Notes: a model not told the origin generated them from the letters alone. Shown: positions 27,486 through 36,371, numbered from the stretch's first letter. The stretch: DNA of 62,830 nt from CAYFIW01 sp964500645 (GCA_964500645.1 CAZCOH010000007.1:1-62830); one strand, 5' to 3'. Translations and numbers: made by a program.

Positions 27486-27938
27486 ATGTCTACATTCTTA
27501 TTTCCAGACGAAGAATCTCTCAAAGCATTAAAAGAGTTAGTAAATCAATCTGACGATTTTCATTCTTTAGGGACAATAGACTGCAGAGTTGGATTTAAGT
27601 CCGGAGATAATGTGACTGCAGTTACGTTTCAATCGTACTCATGTACTGAAGTTGCGACCTGGGATGTGGATCGCCTCCGAGAGTTAGATTTTTGGATTGA
27701 AATGGAGCCTTCTCAATGGTCCAGCATGGTAAAAAATATAAAAGAGGATGGTAGAGCTAATTCTTGCTACAGGCTAAATTCTTTAGATCTTTCAACTTCC
27801 GGGGGGATAATTCATCGAGAGGATGAAAGTAGAGGGATGAAGTTTTATCAGTATATGCGTTCAATACAGGAGTTTGTCGATTCAGTAAGGCTGTTAAACA
27901 AACTTTCGAGTGACAAAAAATCTGGCGAGAATACTTAG
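27486..27938 (+). CDS. SCP2-like small protein (paralogue 2)
   Basis: A 150-residue paralogue of the preceding protein. The shared core reads SGDNVTAVTFQSYSCTEVAT, DFWIEMEPSQWSSMVKNIK and LNSLDLSTSGGI against the matching segments of the first copy. The MPxFPS start is replaced by MSTFLFPDEESLKALK, so the N-terminal helix has diverged. A single base separates its TAG from the next ATG. The two tandem copies sit in a five-gene run with the ferritin-like pair, which suggests the substrate of the di-iron enzyme is lipid-like. The function is inferred only. Confidence 0.65.
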   Translation: MSTFLFPDEESLKALKELVNQSDDFHSLGTIDCRVGFKSGDNVTAVTFQSYSCTEVATWDVDRLRELDFWIEMEPSQWSSMVKNIKEDGRANSCYRLNSLDLSTSGGIIHREDESRGMKFYQYMRSIQEFVDSVRLLNKLSSDKKSGENT

Positions 27939-27939
27939 A

Positions 27940-28221
27940 ATGCCGTTGTACGAATTTGTCTGTAACGATTGTTCAAAAAGAACAGAAAAACTTTGGAAAA
28001 ATTTCACCCCTCCGGATTCTATCGAGTGCAGATTTTGCAGCAGTATTGAAACTCGAAGAGTTGTTTCAAGGGTTTCTTTTAAAAGAGATTTATCTTCTCG
28101 TCTGGATTCGCTTGACCCAAAGTATGACAAGATGGTCGACAATGCGCTTTCATCTACGAAAGATGCCGATCCGTATCGCTTTCTCGATAATGCAACACCA
28201 CTAAGTGCTGCCGATGATTAA
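27940..28221 (+). CDS. FmdB-family zinc-ribbon protein
   Basis: A 93-residue protein starting MPLYEFVCNDCSKRTEKLW, the standard opening of FmdB-type putative regulatory zinc ribbons. The cysteine pairs are CNDC and CRFC, which would bind one zinc. The ATG at 27940 is taken because the conserved MPLYEF start is there, one base after the upstream stop; an earlier ATG at 27910 would overlap. The C-terminal half (about 50 residues) has no known domain. It closes the ferritin-like/SCP2-like run. FmdB proteins have no firmly known role. Confidence 0.85.
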   Translation: MPLYEFVCNDCSKRTEKLWKNFTPPDSIECRFCSSIETRRVVSRVSFKRDLSSRLDSLDPKYDKMVDNALSSTKDADPYRFLDNATPLSAADD

Positions 28222-28261
28222 CATTCATATTTTAAAGTTAAAAACAACTTTCATTGTCATA

Positions 28262-29110
28262 CTAGATGTCATCAATGTGGAGAGCTCTTCTAGCGTTTTC
28301 ATATAGGATTTTTGGTTGAATCTCATCCTTGATAGGTATTTGTTCCCAGTCTTTTAGCCATCTGTCTGGGGTTATAAATGGATAATCAGATCCAAATAAC
28401 ACTTTATCCTGTAATCTGGTGTTTGCCTCATCGATTAATTGCTTTGGTATATATCGTGGAAGCCAGCCAGATAGATCCAGATAAACGTTTGGTTTATGCA
28501 AGGCCACCGCTATTTGTTCTTCGATCCAAGGCCAACCCGGATGAGCCATAATCACGGTTAAATTCGGGAAGTCTGCGGCCACATCGTCCATACCAGGAAT
28601 AGGAGCACTGTATTTTAGTTTCATACCTCCACCCCCGGCCATACCAGACCCAGACGCCGCCATTCCACTATGAAACAATACGGGGATATTCAGGTCCATA
28701 GCTTTTTCGTATAGGGGATAAAATTTTTCGTCATTTGGATAGAACGCCTGTTGGACAGGATGTAGTTTTAGACCCTTTAAGGATAGATCTTTTACGGCCC
28801 TTTCTAGTTCCTCAACTGATTTTTTCTCCTGCCAAGGGTCGATAGCTGCAAATCCGATAAACCTACCTGGATAGGACGTTACGATTTCTGAGATATAGTC
28901 ATTGGAATCGCCCTTTTCTCCGGTTGAAGTTTCTGAGTTAATGGAAACGAGAACACCCAACATATCCATGCTTTCGTATCTTTTGGCCATATTTTCCACA
29001 TCTTCAACCGACTCACCTAGTTTGAAGTAATCCCTAAGAGTTTGTTCCATGTCAGATTTTTCCAGACCAGGTTGTCTAGGAATATGGACATGCATGTCTA
29101 TTGCTTTCAT
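28262..29110 (-). CDS. Amidohydrolase-2 (ACMSD-like) family protein
   Basis: A 282-residue TIM-barrel amidohydrolase. MKAIDMHVHIPRQPG supplies the HxH metal pair, a middle His sits in IMAHPGWPWIEEQI, and the Asp in LFGSDYPFITP ends the metal site; ENARRAL is the typical tail. The ATG at 29110 is used because it opens directly on the conserved IDMHVHIP strand; an AGGAG lies 12 bases upstream, a little far. An earlier in-frame ATG would add 13 unmatched residues. Members decarboxylate or hydrolyse aromatic or ring-cleavage acids. It is divergent to the acyl-CoA ligase gene and convergent with the FmdB gene. Confidence 0.87.
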   Translation of the reverse strand: MKAIDMHVHIPRQPGLEKSDMEQTLRDYFKLGESVEDVENMAKRYESMDMLGVLVSINSETSTGEKGDSNDYISEIVTSYPGRFIGFAAIDPWQEKKSVEELERAVKDLSLKGLKLHPVQQAFYPNDEKFYPLYEKAMDLNIPVLFHSGMAASGSGMAGGGGMKLKYSAPIPGMDDVAADFPNLTVIMAHPGWPWIEEQIAVALHKPNVYLDLSGWLPRYIPKQLIDEANTRLQDKVLFGSDYPFITPDRWLKDWEQIPIKDEIQPKILYENARRALHIDDI

Positions 29111-29223
29111 TCGATGTAATTTCTCCTGCAGGTAAATATATCTACACAATTCAGTATATATATATACAATACCGATTCCAGAAAAGGAATTTACGACTTA
29201 AATGTTGAAAAGAGAGGGATAAG

Positions 29224-30846
29224 ATGTTGGATAACGTGCACTACAAAGGCTTGAACCCAATTTCTTTTTTAGACAGAAGTGCTACTGTTTACCCTGATAA
29301 ACCGGCAATAACCTATGGGGACAGAATATATACGTATTCCGAATTCGATGATCGGGTTAATAAGCTTGCTGGAGCTTTAAAGGAATCTGGAATTGAAAGA
29401 GGAGACAGGGTAGCTTTTCTAGTTCCCAATATACCTCCTATGCTAGAAGGGCATTATGGACCCCTCAAAATAGGAGCGGTGTTAGTAGCTATTAATATTA
29501 GGCTATCCTCCAGGGAAATTTCTTATATTCTCAACCATTCAGGTGCTAAAATACTCGTTTTTGATTCGGAATTTGGCCCCGTTATAGAAGAAATTAAAAG
29601 TGAGCTTCCTCATGTAACGAAGTTTATACAGGTGGTTGACACAGCTGCCAAGCATATGGGTATAGATGGCCCAGAATACGAGGAATTCATTTCTTCATCT
29701 CCTGATGGTGAACACAGGCAAGCCTTGGAATCTGAATTGGATGCAATAGCAATTAACTACACCTCAGGGACTACAGGAATGCCTAAAGGTGTTCAATATC
29801 ATTCACGGGGGGCTTATCTTGCCGCTCTAGGAGAGGTCCTAGAAAGTGGAATAACCTTCCGGTCTAATTATTTATGGACCTTACCAATGTTTCACTGTAA
29901 CGGTTGGTGTTATACGTGGGGGGTAACAGCAGTTGGTGGAAACCATCTGTGTTTGAGAAGGGTTGAACCAGGTGAAGTATATCGTCAGATCAGAGAAGAA
30001 AATGTGTCCCATATGTGTTGTGCGCCTACAGTGTTAACGTCAATGTATTCAAGTCCTGAGTCTGAAAATCAAGATCTGTCTTCGGTCACTATTATGACCG
30101 CGGGAGCTCCTCCTGCCCCACAAGTTATAAGAAGTATGGAGGAAATGGGGGCAGAAATACTACATGCTTATGGGTTAACTGAAACATATGGTCCTCATAC
30201 AATTTGCGCCATACAACCGTCTTGGGACGACTATAGTGCGGAACAGTTAGCTATAACTAAGGCCCGCCAGGGTGTGCCATATATTATTGCTGATACAGGT
30301 TTGAGGGTTGTCGATTCAGAAATGAAGGACGTGGAAAAAGATGGGACTCACCTGGGAGAAGTGGTGATGCGAGGTAACAATGTTATGTCGGGATATTTTT
30401 CGGATGAATCTGCAACATCTACCGCTTTTGAAGGGGGATGGTTCCATTCTGGAGATCTCGCTGTCTGGCATTCTGACGGCTATATTGAACTCCAAGATAG
30501 AGCCAAAGACGTGATTATTTCCGGGGGAGAAAATATTTCTAGCCAGGAAGTAGAAAAAGTAATTATGGAACACGAAGGTGTTTTGGAAGTTAGCGTAGTA
30601 GGTGTTCCAGATGAACGGTGGGGAGAAGTGCCTAAAGCTTTCGTTATGCCGCGTGATGGTGTTGAGGTTTCTGAAAGCGAGTTGATTCAATTCACCAGGG
30701 ATCGCATTGCACACTTTAAAGCCCCAAAGTACGTCGAGTTTGGTGAATTACCCAAGACAGCTACAGGTAAGATACAAAAATACGTATTAAGAGAAAAAGA
30801 ATGGGAAGGAAAAGAAAAAAGGATACAAGGTTCAACTCTGATATGA
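29224..30846 (+). CDS. Acyl-CoA synthetase / AMP-dependent ligase
   Basis: A 540-residue member of the adenylate-forming superfamily. The phosphate loop YTSGTTGMPKG is at 179-189, the A5 motif reads YGLTETYGP, the hinge region is WFHSGDLAVWHSDGYIELQD, and the catalytic Lys lies in TATGKIQKYVLREK at the end. It activates a carboxylic acid with ATP and joins it to CoA. The style (long hydrophobic N-terminal part, VQYHSRGAYL) is of the fatty- or aromatic-acid ligase group. GAGAGGGATAAG gives the ribosome site. It fits as the entry step for CoA-dependent catabolism here; the substrate acid is not predictable. Confidence 0.92.
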   Translation: MLDNVHYKGLNPISFLDRSATVYPDKPAITYGDRIYTYSEFDDRVNKLAGALKESGIERGDRVAFLVPNIPPMLEGHYGPLKIGAVLVAINIRLSSREISYILNHSGAKILVFDSEFGPVIEEIKSELPHVTKFIQVVDTAAKHMGIDGPEYEEFISSSPDGEHRQALESELDAIAINYTSGTTGMPKGVQYHSRGAYLAALGEVLESGITFRSNYLWTLPMFHCNGWCYTWGVTAVGGNHLCLRRVEPGEVYRQIREENVSHMCCAPTVLTSMYSSPESENQDLSSVTIMTAGAPPAPQVIRSMEEMGAEILHAYGLTETYGPHTICAIQPSWDDYSAEQLAITKARQGVPYIIADTGLRVVDSEMKDVEKDGTHLGEVVMRGNNVMSGYFSDESATSTAFEGGWFHSGDLAVWHSDGYIELQDRAKDVIISGGENISSQEVEKVIMEHEGVLEVSVVGVPDERWGEVPKAFVMPRDGVEVSESELIQFTRDRIAHFKAPKYVEFGELPKTATGKIQKYVLREKEWEGKEKRIQGSTLI

Positions 30847-30911
30847 ACTTAAGTTTTGTGAGATGATTTCCGGCGTTTTAAATTAATGATTTTTCAGATC
30901 AGGAGAATAAC

Positions 30912-31274
30912 TTGAAAGTAGCGTACATACTTAACACACCTAATGCCGCAAACTATAAAGTTGGGACAATGATACTTCCTCAATTGGAAGAAGATAGGCA
31001 TGGTGTGGATGTTTTGGGGATTTTCTTTTTCGATGATAATGCTTTTATGTTGAGAAAAGGGGACCCGAAAGGAGAAAGGCTAGCGAAAGTAGCTAAAGAA
31101 AAAGGAATGCTACTTATGATTTGCGATCAGTGTGCAATCCAAAGAGGCTTGGCGACTGGGGACGCAGGTGATGCTACTCCAAAGGATCTGGTAGATGGAG
31201 TTGCGGTGGGTTGCTTTCCTGATCTCTATGCAGCTCTTGCTCCGAATCCACCAGATCAAGTTATTTCCTTGTAA
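30912..31274 (+). CDS. DsrE-like (SaoD-related) sulfur-relay-fold protein
   Basis: A 120-residue DsrE/DsrF-fold protein from a TTG start (AGGAGAA lies four bases before it). The fold pattern is MKVAYILNTPNAANYKVGTM, VDVLGIFFFDDNAFML, then a CxxC in ICDQCAIQRG (Cys71, Cys74) and a third Cys in VGCFPDLY. DsrE-fold proteins carry sulfur or act in redox relays; the CxxC and Cys layout resembles the SaoD group. It lies between an acyl-CoA ligase and an epoxide hydrolase, and no other sulfur-relay genes are near, so its role here is unclear. Confidence 0.78.
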   Translation: MKVAYILNTPNAANYKVGTMILPQLEEDRHGVDVLGIFFFDDNAFMLRKGDPKGERLAKVAKEKGMLLMICDQCAIQRGLATGDAGDATPKDLVDGVAVGCFPDLYAALAPNPPDQVISL

Positions 31275-31375
31275 AAATAAGATACAAAGTAAACTTGTTC
31301 GGAGTGAAAAAAATCTCTTCCAACGGGTTAGTTTATTTTATTTATGATTGATTCAGAAATAAAGGAGTGGTAAAT

Positions 31376-32530
31376 ATGGCAAATTCTGTCTATCCATTTC
31401 AAATTCATGTTCCTGAAGATGTACTTAATGACCTGTTTGCCAGAATAAAAAATACTCGCTGGCCAGGGGAGATTGCCGATAGTGACTGGGACTATGGTTC
31501 CAACTTGGGATATGTAAAAGAGTTATGTGACTATTGGTTAGAGTCTTTCAGTTGGAGTGATCAAGAGGATAGACTCAACAAGTTTTCGCAGTTCACCACT
31601 AATGTATCGGGCCTGAATATTCATTTTATACACGAAAAAGGGGTCGGCCCGGATCCTATTCCGTTACTCATAACGCATGGTTGGCCAAGTACATTTGCAG
31701 AAATGGTTGATATCATTCCCTTACTAACTGACCCTGGGTCTTATGGCGCTGACCCGTCTGATAGTTTTGATGTTATCGTGCCATCTATGCCAGGCTATGG
31801 CTTTTCGCAGAAGCCTACTGAGCCAGGGATGAACGTAGAGAAAATAGCACAACTATGGGACAGCTTGATGATTCAAAATTTGGGATACGATGGGTTTGTT
31901 GCCCAGGGAGGAGACTGGGGCGCCGGTATTACCACTGCCCTTGGGGCTAATCATGGTGATCATGTTCAATCTATCCATCTGACCATGTCTTCTACCGGGA
32001 TGAATATACCGGAAACATTAGAGCTGTCCGACCAGGAAAAGGAGTTTATAAGCCATAGAAACTGGTGGCAGGAAAATGAAGGGTCATATGGTCATCAACA
32101 TAGAACTAAACCTCAGACTCTTTCTTATGGATTGACGGATTCACCATCTGGATTAGCCTCATGGATAGTTGAAAAGTGGAGGGCGTGGAGTGATTGCAAC
32201 GGAGACATAGAGAGTAGGTTTACCAAGGATCAGTTGTTGACTCACATTACCATTTACTGGGTCACAAGAACTATAGAATCCTCTATTCGTCTTTACTATG
32301 AAACAGCTAAAAGCAGACCTGTTGTTGATTACGGGGACAAAGTCGAAGTGCCAACTTCTTTTGCTTCCTTCCCAGTTGAGATTTCGTATCCTCCAAGAGA
32401 GTGGCTGGAAAGATTTTTTAACTTGAAGAGATTCACAAGAATGCCCTCTGGGGGTCATTTTGCGGCAACCGAAGAGCCAGAGTTATTGGCCAAAGATATA
32501 CGTGAATCGTTTAGGTTTTTGAGACAGTGA
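31376..32530 (+). CDS. Epoxide hydrolase (microsomal type, EHN domain)
   Basis: A 384-residue epoxide hydrolase. The N-terminal EHN lid domain (FQIHVPEDVLNDLFARIKNT) precedes the alpha/beta-hydrolase core. The oxyanion segment is HGWPSTFAEM at 101, the nucleophile Asp180 lies in GGDWG, and the catalytic His is in GGHFAATEEPE near the C-terminus. ATG 31376 is used, since AAAGGAG ends eight bases upstream, rather than a GTG at 31367 inside that site. The enzyme opens an epoxide to a diol through an ester intermediate. In this neighbourhood it may process epoxides made by the flavin monooxygenases; this link is inference. Confidence 0.92.
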   Translation: MANSVYPFQIHVPEDVLNDLFARIKNTRWPGEIADSDWDYGSNLGYVKELCDYWLESFSWSDQEDRLNKFSQFTTNVSGLNIHFIHEKGVGPDPIPLLITHGWPSTFAEMVDIIPLLTDPGSYGADPSDSFDVIVPSMPGYGFSQKPTEPGMNVEKIAQLWDSLMIQNLGYDGFVAQGGDWGAGITTALGANHGDHVQSIHLTMSSTGMNIPETLELSDQEKEFISHRNWWQENEGSYGHQHRTKPQTLSYGLTDSPSGLASWIVEKWRAWSDCNGDIESRFTKDQLLTHITIYWVTRTIESSIRLYYETAKSRPVVDYGDKVEVPTSFASFPVEISYPPREWLERFFNLKRFTRMPSGGHFAATEEPELLAKDIRESFRFLRQ

Positions 32531-32590
32531 CGTTCTCATACTCAAGGGCCAAAGTTTCTATCAAACGCCTCAAGGATTATTTTCCGAATA

Positions 32591-34204
32591 ATGCCTGATT
32601 CAACCCTAGATCTTATTGTCATTGGCGGAGGGCCTGGAGGTAGCACGGCGGCTTCTATGGCTTCTAGAGCGGGGTTGTCCGTAATTTTGCTCGAGAAGGA
32701 AATATTTCCAAGGCATCATGTTGGAGAATCTTTGTTACCTGCAAGCATGCCAATTTTGGAAGAGTTAGGTGTTTCCCAAAAAATTGCTGATGCCGGATTT
32801 TTACCAAAATATGGCGCAACAATGGTCTGGGGTAGAACGGATTCGCCCTGGAGTTGGAGATTTAGTGAAACAAATGCTAGCTATCCACATGCTTATCAAG
32901 TATCGAGAAGTGAATTTGACAACATACTCATAGAACGTTCGTCACAGCTGGGAGTGGACGTTAGGTATGGATGTAGGGTAACAAATGTGGTTTTCAAGGA
33001 AGGTAGGGCGGTTGGAGTGGAATACGAGGATCCTGATCATGGATCTATATTTCTAAAATGTAACTTTGTTCTTGATGCCAGTGGACAGGCTGCGATGATT
33101 GCCGGGTCCAAAAAGCTTAGACAATGGGACGATGAATTTAAAAATTTGGCCGTTTATACGTATTTTGAAGGCTCTGAAAGACTCTCTAATCCGGATCAAA
33201 ACAATATATTTGTGGAATCTTATGAAAATGGCTGGATTTGGAACATTCCAATTAGAGGCAACATATCTAGCGTAGGGATAGTAGTAGATAGAGATCGTAG
33301 TTTGGCATCATTAAAAAATTTATCCGTACAGGATTTCTTTGATTCTCAAGTCAATATGCCTCCTTACACTTCTGCAATGTTGAAGAATGCCGTGCAATTG
33401 GAAGATCCGATTTTGATCAGAGACTGGTCTTATGTCTCCAAAGATATGGCTGGGAGTGGGTGGGCATCGGTCGGGGATGCGGCATGTTTTATTGACCCGC
33501 TATTTTCTTCTGGAGTGCATATGGCTCTTATGTCAGGGGTGTTGGCATCGGCCTATGCTGTAACTTGTCTTGAATCTCCTGAAATGGCAGAACAGACAGC
33601 GATTGTCTACGAGGAACTTATCAGAAGGGAATATACTCTTTTTAGAGAATTGGCTAGTCTGTTTTATAAAACTAACAGGTCCGTGGACTCATATTTTTGG
33701 GAAGCGAGAAGAATCAGCGGCAATTCTATTGATGAAAATGCAAGGGCCTCATTTGTTAAAGCCGTATCGGGTCAGTCTGTAAGGGGATATGAGAGAGCTG
33801 TATTAGAGAGAGGCGATATCCCCCAGTCTGTATTAAAAGAATTGGAGTCTACAAGCTCTAAAACCAAACAAAGAGAAAAAAGACTTAATGAACTAGGATC
33901 CAAGATTGTTGAAAGTGTCCCGGTGCTACACCCGGAAACCAAAGTAGAGAAAAAGCCGGTCCTCACAGATCGTAGGTTTGAGTGGGGTACCTTACTTTAC
34001 TCACCGGATAGAATCGAAGGGACGGCGTGTAGTAGATTTGTTGAAGTATTGATTGATGACATTGATGACACTAGTACTTTAGGGGAAATATCTAGAAGAT
34101 TGCATGAGAAATCTCCTGGAACCTCTTATAACGATATTGGAAGATACGTGGTACAGACGATTAAAATTCTTTATATGGAGGGCGCAGTCTCAGAACTCAG
34201 ATAA
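32591..34204 (+). CDS. Flavin-dependent halogenase
   Basis: A 537-residue FAD-dependent halogenase of the phenol/pyrrole-acting group. It has the dinucleotide motif GGGPGGS (12-18), a Lys in FLPKYGATMVWG (Lys73) where halogenases bear their catalytic lysine, the family-defining WxWxIP motif as WIWNIP (215-220), and GDAACFIDPLFSSGV (295-309). These are the marks that separate halogenases from ordinary FAD monooxygenases. The last 150 residues form a longer C-terminal part. It halogenates an electron-rich substrate using FADH2, O2 and chloride or bromide. No carrier protein or synthase gene is adjacent, so the substrate is unknown. A flavin reductase would be needed and is not in the window. 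Confidence 0.88.
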   Translation: MPDSTLDLIVIGGGPGGSTAASMASRAGLSVILLEKEIFPRHHVGESLLPASMPILEELGVSQKIADAGFLPKYGATMVWGRTDSPWSWRFSETNASYPHAYQVSRSEFDNILIERSSQLGVDVRYGCRVTNVVFKEGRAVGVEYEDPDHGSIFLKCNFVLDASGQAAMIAGSKKLRQWDDEFKNLAVYTYFEGSERLSNPDQNNIFVESYENGWIWNIPIRGNISSVGIVVDRDRSLASLKNLSVQDFFDSQVNMPPYTSAMLKNAVQLEDPILIRDWSYVSKDMAGSGWASVGDAACFIDPLFSSGVHMALMSGVLASAYAVTCLESPEMAEQTAIVYEELIRREYTLFRELASLFYKTNRSVDSYFWEARRISGNSIDENARASFVKAVSGQSVRGYERAVLERGDIPQSVLKELESTSSKTKQREKRLNELGSKIVESVPVLHPETKVEKKPVLTDRRFEWGTLLYSPDRIEGTACSRFVEVLIDDIDDTSTLGEISRRLHEKSPGTSYNDIGRYVVQTIKILYMEGAVSELR

Positions 34205-34229
34205 TCATTGAGTTGTAGGTATGACCGAT

Positions 34230-34279
34230 ATATTACGGGTAACTAGTGTCCGTAACAGGACGTTAGTTACCCGTAATAT
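34230..34279. terminator. Long perfect hairpin between convergent genes
   Basis: A 16-bp perfect stem, ATATTACGGGTAACTA at 34230-34245 with its complement at 34264-34279, is extended inward by six more pairs (two G-T, four Watson-Crick) around the loop GTAACA. It lies in the 87-base gap between the convergent halogenase and monooxygenase genes. This is a good candidate for a bidirectional terminator. The flanking T/A runs are short (ATTT on one side), so factor-independent strength is uncertain. A palindromic protein site is an alternative. Confidence 0.7.
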
Positions 34280-34291
34280 TTACCCTGTTAA

Positions 34292-35554
34292 TTAATCTGC
34301 TGCGGGCACAACTATGTCAGATGTAGACTCGGTGATCGGTTCACCAGTCCTTGGTGAGACTTCAAACGGGCTCTTTAAACCTAGTTCATCAGCAATTTCT
34401 CTTACTGCCGGAATAACTTCCTCACCCATGAGCCTTAGGCTTCTCATCTGATCGTCATGGGTCATTGCACCGTCACCGTCCCAGAAGAATATTGATCCTG
34501 GCCTGAGATACTCCAATACGTGTCTGATTTTAGGGATCACGGTTTTAGGAGTTCCAGCGATTATGGTGTAATCCTCGACTTGTTCTTCGTACGACCTGGA
34601 AAGCTGACCACCCCTATTTGCTGTGGCGACCTGCTGTGTAGGTAGTACTCTACTTCTGGATGTGAGTCCGGGTAATTTCATCAGCGCAGGGTTAGCAGTT
34701 CCTTCATTTCCCGCTAGAAATGGATTACTTGGCCCTTGAACGAATTTTCTGGCAACCTCGTCTGCAAGTTCTTCTGTTTCATCTACGTGGACTTTCCATA
34801 GGTATCCAAAGTTCTGGCTACCAGCTTCATAACCCTCCTCTTTGGCAGTGTCCTTATATATCTGAAATGACTGCCGCGTGGGCTCGAGTTGGGTCGCCAA
34901 CATTACATAAGGAATTCTTTGTCGTGCGGCCCACATGACTGAATCTTTACTAACCACTCCGGGCAACATTATTTGAGGATGTGGCTTTTGATATGGACGC
35001 ACCCATGGATTCACGTACCTGTATTGATAGTGTTTTCCTTCCCATCTAAACGGACCTGGTTCAGTCCAGGCTTTCACTATAAAGTCATGCGCTTCTTGAA
35101 ATCTTTCCCAGTTATATGCAGGAGGAGCATTGTGAGCGACGCTTTCTCTTCCTGTTCCCCTGACCCATCCTGAAACAAGCCTGCCTTTAGATATCATGTC
35201 TATCATAGCCAATTGCTCGACTAGCCAAAGAGGATCATCCCAAATTGGCAGGATATTACCTAGTAAGACAATTTTGGCCTTATTTGTTATACGAGCAAGA
35301 ATTGAAGCTTCAACATTCATTGCTCCGCCCATGCAGAATGGAGTACTGTGATGTTCGTTTAGCATCAGGGCATCAAATCCCATTTCTTCCGCGTATATTT
35401 TCTCGTCGAGGTACCTGTTGTAAAGATTTGATCCGACCACTGGATCATAGATATCGTTACTCAGATCGAGGTCTTTTATGGGAAGACCTGTTGCACCAAA
35501 GTAACCAGATTCGGGGTCCTGATAGGGTCTTTCAGTAAAATGTCCAATTAACAT
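34292..35554 (-). CDS. LLM-class flavin-dependent monooxygenase (alkanal monooxygenase-like)
   Basis: A 420-residue luciferase-like monooxygenase of the larger type. It opens MLIGHFTERPYQDPESGYFG, then AEEMGFDALMLNEHHSTPF, AKIVLLGNILPIWDDPLWLV and SKGRLVSGWVRGTGRESVAH. The EHH and RG.GRE features match the group containing limonene- and alkanesulfonate-like flavin monooxygenases of marine bacteria. It uses reduced flavin and O2. An alpha/beta-hydrolase gene lies 19 bases upstream on the same strand, so the two are probably co-transcribed. A long hairpin follows its stop. Confidence 0.9.
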   Translation of the reverse strand: MLIGHFTERPYQDPESGYFGATGLPIKDLDLSNDIYDPVVGSNLYNRYLDEKIYAEEMGFDALMLNEHHSTPFCMGGAMNVEASILARITNKAKIVLLGNILPIWDDPLWLVEQLAMIDMISKGRLVSGWVRGTGRESVAHNAPPAYNWERFQEAHDFIVKAWTEPGPFRWEGKHYQYRYVNPWVRPYQKPHPQIMLPGVVSKDSVMWAARQRIPYVMLATQLEPTRQSFQIYKDTAKEEGYEAGSQNFGYLWKVHVDETEELADEVARKFVQGPSNPFLAGNEGTANPALMKLPGLTSRSRVLPTQQVATANRGGQLSRSYEEQVEDYTIIAGTPKTVIPKIRHVLEYLRPGSIFFWDGDGAMTHDDQMRSLRLMGEEVIPAVREIADELGLKSPFEVSPRTGEPITESTSDIVVPAAD

Positions 35555-35573
35555 TGTTTCTCCCTCTGTCCTA

Positions 35574-36371
35574 CTACTTAAGAAACTTTAATACTCTTGT
35601 CGTAAATTCGTCCGGATCCTCGATCTCTGGTCTGTGACCTAAACCTTTCATCACATCCAAAACTGAACCGGGTATTGACTCAGAATAAATTCTGCCTGAA
35701 TCGATTGGCACTATATTATCTTCAGATCCCCAAATTATAGAAGTTTCAAGGCTCTTTAGTCTGTGTAAAAGATGTTTAAGAGTTAGGTTATACATATAAG
35801 GCTTCCAGCCAAGTTTGCATGATTGCTCTCGGGCGATTTCCCATAGCTCCGTTTTTTCTGGAGATGGTTCGTCAGGGCAAATTGATTGGTATTCCTCAGC
35901 CGAGGTTGATTCATTAAAGGCCTCTTTGAGGTAATCGGTCGGAAGATTTAAGAATATGTCGTATATTTCTCCTTCTTCAGGCTTTATACCAGTAGGGGCG
36001 ACTAGGACCAATTTACGAAATTTATGTGGATCCATTACCGCCATTTCTGCGGCTATCCATCCGCCCAGCGAAAAGCCAACCAAGTTCACTTCATTCAAAC
36101 CCATATCGTCAATTGCTTCTAGATACCAGCCTGCTAGATCTCTAACTTCCATCATCCAGTCAATTCGGTCTGAATCGTCGAAGCCTGGATGACTAGGTGC
36201 ATATACCTTGTATTCATTGGAAAGAATATTGTGATATTTCATCCACCCGGGGAATCCCAGTTCACCGTGCAAAACTAGAAGCGGTTGACCCTCTCCAGAG
36301 CTGCGCATTGTAATAGAGGCTCCGGCAACATCCAGTTTGGTTGTTGTGACTTTTTCTGTCTGTTGACTCAC
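35574..36371 (-). CDS. Alpha/beta hydrolase
   Basis: A 265-residue alpha/beta hydrolase. The oxyanion segment is LLVLHGELGFPGW, the nucleophile elbow reads LVGFSLGGWIAAE (Ser), an acid Asp is likely in IIWGSEDNIVPI, and the His lies in MKGLGHRPEIEDPDEF. The layout is that of C-C bond hydrolases and esterases of the MhpC/lipase type. It precedes a large flavin monooxygenase on the same transcript, a pairing that would allow oxygenation followed by ester or ring hydrolysis. The substrate is unknown. An AGGAG site lies before the ATG. Confidence 0.88.
   Translation of the reverse strand: MSQQTEKVTTTKLDVAGASITMRSSGEGQPLLVLHGELGFPGWMKYHNILSNEYKVYAPSHPGFDDSDRIDWMMEVRDLAGWYLEAIDDMGLNEVNLVGFSLGGWIAAEMAVMDPHKFRKLVLVAPTGIKPEEGEIYDIFLNLPTDYLKEAFNESTSAEEYQSICPDEPSPEKTELWEIAREQSCKLGWKPYMYNLTLKHLLHRLKSLETSIIWGSEDNIVPIDSGRIYSESIPGSVLDVMKGLGHRPEIEDPDEFTTRVLKFLK

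Noticed and set aside
28234..28251. Hairpin AAAGTT/AACTTT between the convergent FmdB and amidohydrolase genes
   Set aside because: Only six pairs with a single G-C. This is expected by chance in A/T-rich sequence.
29150..29170. TA-repeat between the divergent amidohydrolase and acyl-CoA ligase genes as a promoter
   Set aside because: It contains possible -10 boxes on either strand, but no -35 box can be placed with confidence.
31140..31160. GLATG motif in the DsrE-like protein (residues 79-83)
   Set aside because: It lies inside a cytoplasmic fold with no membrane segment, so it is coincidental to the surface-protein motif.
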